DNA from: Chrysochromulina tobinii
Lineage: Eukaryota; Haptophyta; Prymnesiales; Chrysochromulinaceae
Reading direction: 5' to 3'
Length of the DNA stretch: 17,066 nucleotides
NCBI GenBank assembly: GCA_001275005.1
Contig: JWZX01002953.1
Span: forward strand, 1 to 17,066
Shown here piece after piece: positions 13,715 through 17,066 of the stretch. Every line of letters begins with the position of its first letter. Position 1 is the first letter of the stretch. The notes beneath the pieces were generated by a model, which was not told the origin of the DNA, made no database searches, and was given only the letters and a program-made list of their open reading frames with translations. The translations under genes were made by a program, and so were the position numbers.

Positions 13715-15538
13715 ATGGCAGCGCAGACCGCGGATTTAGCCATCTCACCCAGCTGCTTCGGAGTCTGGGATCGAGGCGATGCGGTCGAGGATTTCCGGGA
13801 GTTTCCGTTTGTCCGAGGCACGTGCTGCAACGCGCCCTGGAATCGAGTCGAGGCCAAGCCGGGGGTCTTCGACTGGACTCAGCTGGATCGTTTGGTGGAG
13901 AAGGCCTTCAGAGAGAATGTCTCGCTCTACGTCGCCTTCGAGGCCGGTCCTGAATCGCCCGATTGGGTCTATGAAGCAGGCGTCCCTAAGGTCGTCACGA
14001 AGCTAGGCAAACGAAGTGGAGGGGACGAGTGGCCGCACTATCCATTCTACCTCGCCCCGGAATACAAGGAGCACTATCATCGCTTCCTCAAGGCAGTGGC
14101 TGAGCACCTTCTCAGCTATCCCAAGGCGAAGCGGGACTGCATCGCCTTCATCCAGGTCAAGACGGGCTGCACCGGCGACGAGTGCCCCTACAAGGGCGAG
14201 CCGACGGACGCGGCCTTCGACCTGGACGTCAAGGGTCCAGCCTGGAACAAGTTCCGCCTCGAGACCTTCGCCTTGTATGCGGAGCTTTTTGGCCCGGAGT
14301 CTGGGCTGAACATCAGTCTCTTATTCAACGGCCTGGCGCCCGAGGACGACGAGGACGAGGGTCAGGATGAGGGCAATGCGTTGCAGGCCGAGCTGTGGCA
14401 GTGGGCGACGACGACGCTCAAGAATGGCTTCGGGATCAAGAACGGTGCGCTCTGCCGTGGGCACCACCTGCACGGCGAGCGCGGGGCGACGAGCACTTAC
14501 CTGCCGTACCTCGTGGCTCCCTCGGGCTTGACACTCTTCCGTCGTTCGGAGATGGATCGGACTTGGACGCGTCCGTACTACCAGCTCAACGTGCCGCTCC
14601 ACTTTTTCTGGGGCGTCGTCAACGCTCTGAATGCCGGCCAGAGCATCATGGATGTGAGCAAAGAAGCGATGCTCGTGTGCAAGGAGCAAGGCTTTGACTA
14701 CGCCTTCCAGTTCTTCACGCGGTACGCTAGCCAGATCCATCCTGCCCTGGCAACTGAGGCATTCTGCGCGCTGCACAAGGGCCTCGATTGCGCCGACTTC
14801 GAGGTGTATCCCGAGGACACGTTTGGCAAGGCCCGGGCCCGAAAGCGCAGCGTGGAGCGCTCGAAGGCCATCGTGGCCGAGTATGCCAAGTACGGCGCCG
14901 CCATCGATGACGAGGATGCTCTCACCTATGGGCAGGTGTGGCAGCGTGGTAATCAAGCCGGATTCAATGACGTCGGCTGGGAGATCTGGCCGGAGAATTA
15001 CTCGCGATTCCTCACTCAGATTGAGCCAGATGCAACCTCAATTCCGCGGTGGCGCATCGGAGGGCCGCTCACGGCGACGTCGCCCATCTATTCCCGGTTT
15101 GGGCGCGGCTTTGAGCACGCGACCGGTAAGGACGCCCTGTACCTCAAGCTGCACGAGGGCTTCTCGGCAGACTCGAGCCCCAAAATCATGTCGATCACCG
15201 TCGTCTGGTATGACGCACACGAAGGATCGCAATGGAGGCTCGAGTATGATGCCGGCGCCCCGAGCATGAAGACCGCGCTGACGGTCACAGGCACAGGCGA
15301 TCAGACCTGGCATCATGAGGTCGTGACACTCCGAGACGCCGTCTTCCGACAGGGCGGCCCCAAGGGCGCCGACCTGGCGCTCGTGAACGCCGACGACAAG
15401 GACGACGTCTTCAGCCTGGTCGAAGTGCACCGTGGCGAGCCGCTCGTCCCGGTGCTGCGTCCTCCCGCCGAGATTCGGGTGTTCTCAGGCCACGCGAGGG
15501 GCGCCAAATACGGATCAAGGAGTGAGATAGACAAATGA
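13715..15538 (+). CDS. Putative glycoside hydrolase, clan GH-A / beta-galactosidase-like, with C-terminal beta domain
   Basis: From ATG 13715 the protein has 607 residues. The N-terminal part reads like a TIM-barrel glycosidase: RGTCCNAPWNRVEAKPGVFD and WTQLDRLVEKAFRENVSLYV fit the family pattern W..xEP.xG.xDW..lD.xv..a, then SPDWVYEAGVP. CIAFIQVKTGCTGDECPYKG places a likely acid/base Glu at residue 156, where GH42/GH35-type enzymes have theirs. The nucleophile could not be fixed by eye. The last ~130 residues (DALYLKLHEGF, ITVVWYDAHEGSQWRLEYD, WHHEVVTLRDAVF) look like a beta-sandwich, perhaps carbohydrate-binding. Substrate is unknown. No signal peptide is visible from this start. The frame is open upstream to 13634 without an ATG, and a TTTTGCAG acceptor-like site at 13660-13667 suggests a missing first exon. 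Confidence 0.6.
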   Translation: MAAQTADLAISPSCFGVWDRGDAVEDFREFPFVRGTCCNAPWNRVEAKPGVFDWTQLDRLVEKAFRENVSLYVAFEAGPESPDWVYEAGVPKVVTKLGKRSGGDEWPHYPFYLAPEYKEHYHRFLKAVAEHLLSYPKAKRDCIAFIQVKTGCTGDECPYKGEPTDAAFDLDVKGPAWNKFRLETFALYAELFGPESGLNISLLFNGLAPEDDEDEGQDEGNALQAELWQWATTTLKNGFGIKNGALCRGHHLHGERGATSTYLPYLVAPSGLTLFRRSEMDRTWTRPYYQLNVPLHFFWGVVNALNAGQSIMDVSKEAMLVCKEQGFDYAFQFFTRYASQIHPALATEAFCALHKGLDCADFEVYPEDTFGKARARKRSVERSKAIVAEYAKYGAAIDDEDALTYGQVWQRGNQAGFNDVGWEIWPENYSRFLTQIEPDATSIPRWRIGGPLTATSPIYSRFGRGFEHATGKDALYLKLHEGFSADSSPKIMSITVVWYDAHEGSQWRLEYDAGAPSMKTALTVTGTGDQTWHHEVVTLRDAVFRQGGPKGADLALVNADDKDDVFSLVEVHRGEPLVPVLRPPAEIRVFSGHARGAKYGSRSEIDK

Positions 15539-15790
15539 ATGCAGACAAATGATAGGACGGAACAGGTTGTGGGATAGACGCGACCGCGCGAGAATCGACG
15601 GGAGCTTCAATGTTTGCATGCACGTAAACGTACCTTCAGAGTCGTCCGGCGTTACTTCAAAATGAGCAGTTTCGAATGAATTCCTTTTCGAGCCAAGTTC
15701 ATCGCGCGAGCAAATTGCGACGTCGGACGTTCGCGTCAACGAAAGGGCGGGCACTCTTCCATTTGCCGCCACCCACACAACGAGAGGGCA

Positions 15791-16816
15791 ATGTTGAAAA
15801 GGCGTGCTTCCTCCTTCGGCTGGAGCATCAAGAAGGCCGCCCATGCTCCGGCGGAAGCAGCGGATGAAGAGGTGAAGACTCCTCGTTTGACCTCTTCCCG
15901 GTCTTTCGGTTTCGGCTGGAGCAAGAAGGCCGCCAGCGCTCCGGCGGCAAAAGGGGTGCGGGTGGCGGAGGAGGTGCCCAGGGCCGCTCCTCCGCCCGAG
16001 GGGGCAGCGAGGGAGGTGGAAATCACAGTTGCAGAGGCGCACTTTCCCGTTCCAACGAAAGTAGCAGACGAGCAGGCGACAGAGCACGTCGTCAACAGTG
16101 AGGTTCGTGACCTGGTCGCGGAGGAACGCGTGTACAAGCGCTGGTGGAACATGAACCTCAAGCAGGTCAACCTTTCGGTCGACGACCTGACCGAGGACTT
16201 CAAATCCGGAGTGCTCCCGATTCGGCTGCTCGAGGTGCTCACGGCGACCTCCCTCGGCGAGTTCCACGAGGAAGCAGGGGTCGACAAGTCGCCGAGCAGC
16301 GTCCGCACGGCTCTCCAGCACGACAAGATGCTCGAGAATCAGCACGTCTTTCTCAAGGCGCTCGAGGGCAACGGGCACATGCCCCCCGGCATCCGAGTGG
16401 ACGATTTGGTCGCGGGGAACACTGAGCTCATACTCGGTCTGACATGGACGCTAATCCTGCGCTTCGAGATCCATCAGCTCCACACGACGGTGCTCGAGCT
16501 CTTCAGCTGGGCGATGAGCGTCGGCGACAAGCACAACGTCGCCGTCCACGGCAGCTGGTCCACCGCATTCAACGACGGCATCCTCTTTAGCGCGATCGTG
16601 CTCGACTGCATGCAGTACGCGGCGCCAGCCTGCATGCATCACGCCGTTCAAGCTGGACAGCTGTCTTACAATCTGGACGCTGCGAGGACGATGGTGCCCG
16701 CGATGGCGCTCTCGGCCGCCTTTGACGCGGCGGCGGAGCACCTGGGAGTCGCCCGTCTGCTCGAGTCGTCCGACTTCAACGGGCCGACGATCCCCGACCG
16801 CAGCGTCATCCTGTAA
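15791..16816 (+). CDS. Tandem calponin-homology (CH1-CH2) actin-binding protein, probably continuing beyond this exon
   Basis: The exon reads 341 residues. The N-terminal ~100 residues are low-complexity with a duplicated motif (SSFGWSIKKAAHAPA and FGFGWSKKAASAPA). CH1 spans about 110-222: VYKRWWNMNL, EDFKSGVLPIRLLEVL and GNTELILGLTWTLILRFEI match the alpha-actinin/filamin-type first CH domain. CH2 starts near 234: GSWSTAFNDGILFSAIV, YNLDAARTMV, AAEHLGVARLLESSDF and PDRSVI. Such pairs bind actin filaments. The reading stops just after PDRSVIL, where CH2 domains normally continue with about 12 more residues. The TAA stop is part of CCT|GTAAGC, a strong splice donor, so the true gene likely goes on past the right edge with spectrin, EF-hand or other modules. 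ATG 15791 is the first in frame. Confidence 0.8.
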   Translation: MLKRRASSFGWSIKKAAHAPAEAADEEVKTPRLTSSRSFGFGWSKKAASAPAAKGVRVAEEVPRAAPPPEGAAREVEITVAEAHFPVPTKVADEQATEHVVNSEVRDLVAEERVYKRWWNMNLKQVNLSVDDLTEDFKSGVLPIRLLEVLTATSLGEFHEEAGVDKSPSSVRTALQHDKMLENQHVFLKALEGNGHMPPGIRVDDLVAGNTELILGLTWTLILRFEIHQLHTTVLELFSWAMSVGDKHNVAVHGSWSTAFNDGILFSAIVLDCMQYAAPACMHHAVQAGQLSYNLDAARTMVPAMALSAAFDAAAEHLGVARLLESSDFNGPTIPDRSVIL

Positions 16817-17066
16817 GCACGCCGCAGAGCCTGGGACACTGCAGCGCAGCGCATATCGCAGGCCCAGCCGCCCCTGACTGCATCATCTGCATGTGACTGC
16901 ATCCCTCTTGGCTGCATTCTGTGTGACTGCCCGTGTGCTCTCGCGGCGTCGCCGATGGCTGTTTTGCTCTCTCCACCCCCCTCCCTCCCATCCCCCCTTT
17001 CTCCCTACCTCCGCTGCTGATCTCATCCCTCCCCTCTCTCCCTCCTCCCACCCCCCTCAACGACCC
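16815..17066 (+). other. Probable intron start and pyrimidine-rich tract at the window edge
   Basis: GTAAGC at 16815-16820 resembles a strong 5' splice site. The following sequence has repeated TGACTGCAT words (16875-16902). From about 16966 to the edge it becomes almost pure C/T, as expected in an intron or near an acceptor. Alternatively this is simply the 3' UTR of the CH gene. Confidence 0.5.

Noticed and set aside
14321-14956. Minus-strand frame of 211 codons opposite the hydrolase
   Set aside because: Shadow of the hydrolase coding sequence; no family motif.

Overview
This window looks like nuclear DNA of a GC-rich unicellular alga with a secondary plastid. A haptophyte (Emiliania/Chrysochromulina/Prymnesium type) is my best guess, but that is inference. 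Supporting signs are the nucleoporin/mRNA-export factor RAE1, an actin-binding tandem CH protein, AP2/ERF DNA-binding domains, GT-AG introns with a GTGCG-type donor, and a plastid-type Cpn10 and a DUF3054 protein whose leaders look like signal peptide plus transit peptide. No rRNA, tRNA, CRISPR array, insertion sequence or recognisable transposase was seen.

Layout, left to right. (1) 1759 down to the left edge, minus strand: a long open frame with no stop in the window, joining a RING-HC finger, a RanBP2-type zinc finger, an acidic region, a Tudor/Agenet-like module and two AP2 domains; the 3' end is missing. (2) Head-to-head with it is RAE1 (1970-3019, +). (3) A 1.4 kb stretch with small repeats and an 18-bp perfect inverted repeat, but no convincing gene. 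(4) A two-exon ankyrin-repeat gene (4416-5070, -) head-to-head with a probable three-exon gene for a small DPY30/RIIa-like docking-domain protein (5172-5857, +). (5) A plastid Cpn10 (6212-6688, -) divergent from a sulfotransferase-like gene (6894-7802, +). (6) A 535-bp spacer with an ordered set of direct and inverted repeats, then a 3-hydroxyisobutyrate-dehydrogenase-family gene (8338-9234, +), convergent with a DUF3054 membrane protein (9350-9868, -). (7) A 985-residue aquaporin-family protein (10190-13147, +) containing four complete MIP domains. (8) A putative clan GH-A glycoside hydrolase (about 13715-15538, +). (9) A tandem calponin-homology protein (15791-16816, +) whose apparent stop codon lies inside a good splice donor, so the gene probably continues past the right edge.

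The genes do not form one pathway; this is ordinary, tightly packed eukaryotic gene order with several head-to-head pairs sharing short promoter regions (about 100-320 bp). The standout is the four-domain aquaporin. Aquaporins normally assemble as tetramers of separate chains, and here one polypeptide carries four six-helix units. In my hand alignment all four lack the usual loop-E arginine and helix-5 histidine of the selectivity filter. The second most unusual item is the RING/RanBP2/Tudor/AP2 fusion. Function calls rest on motif reading by eye, with no database search.
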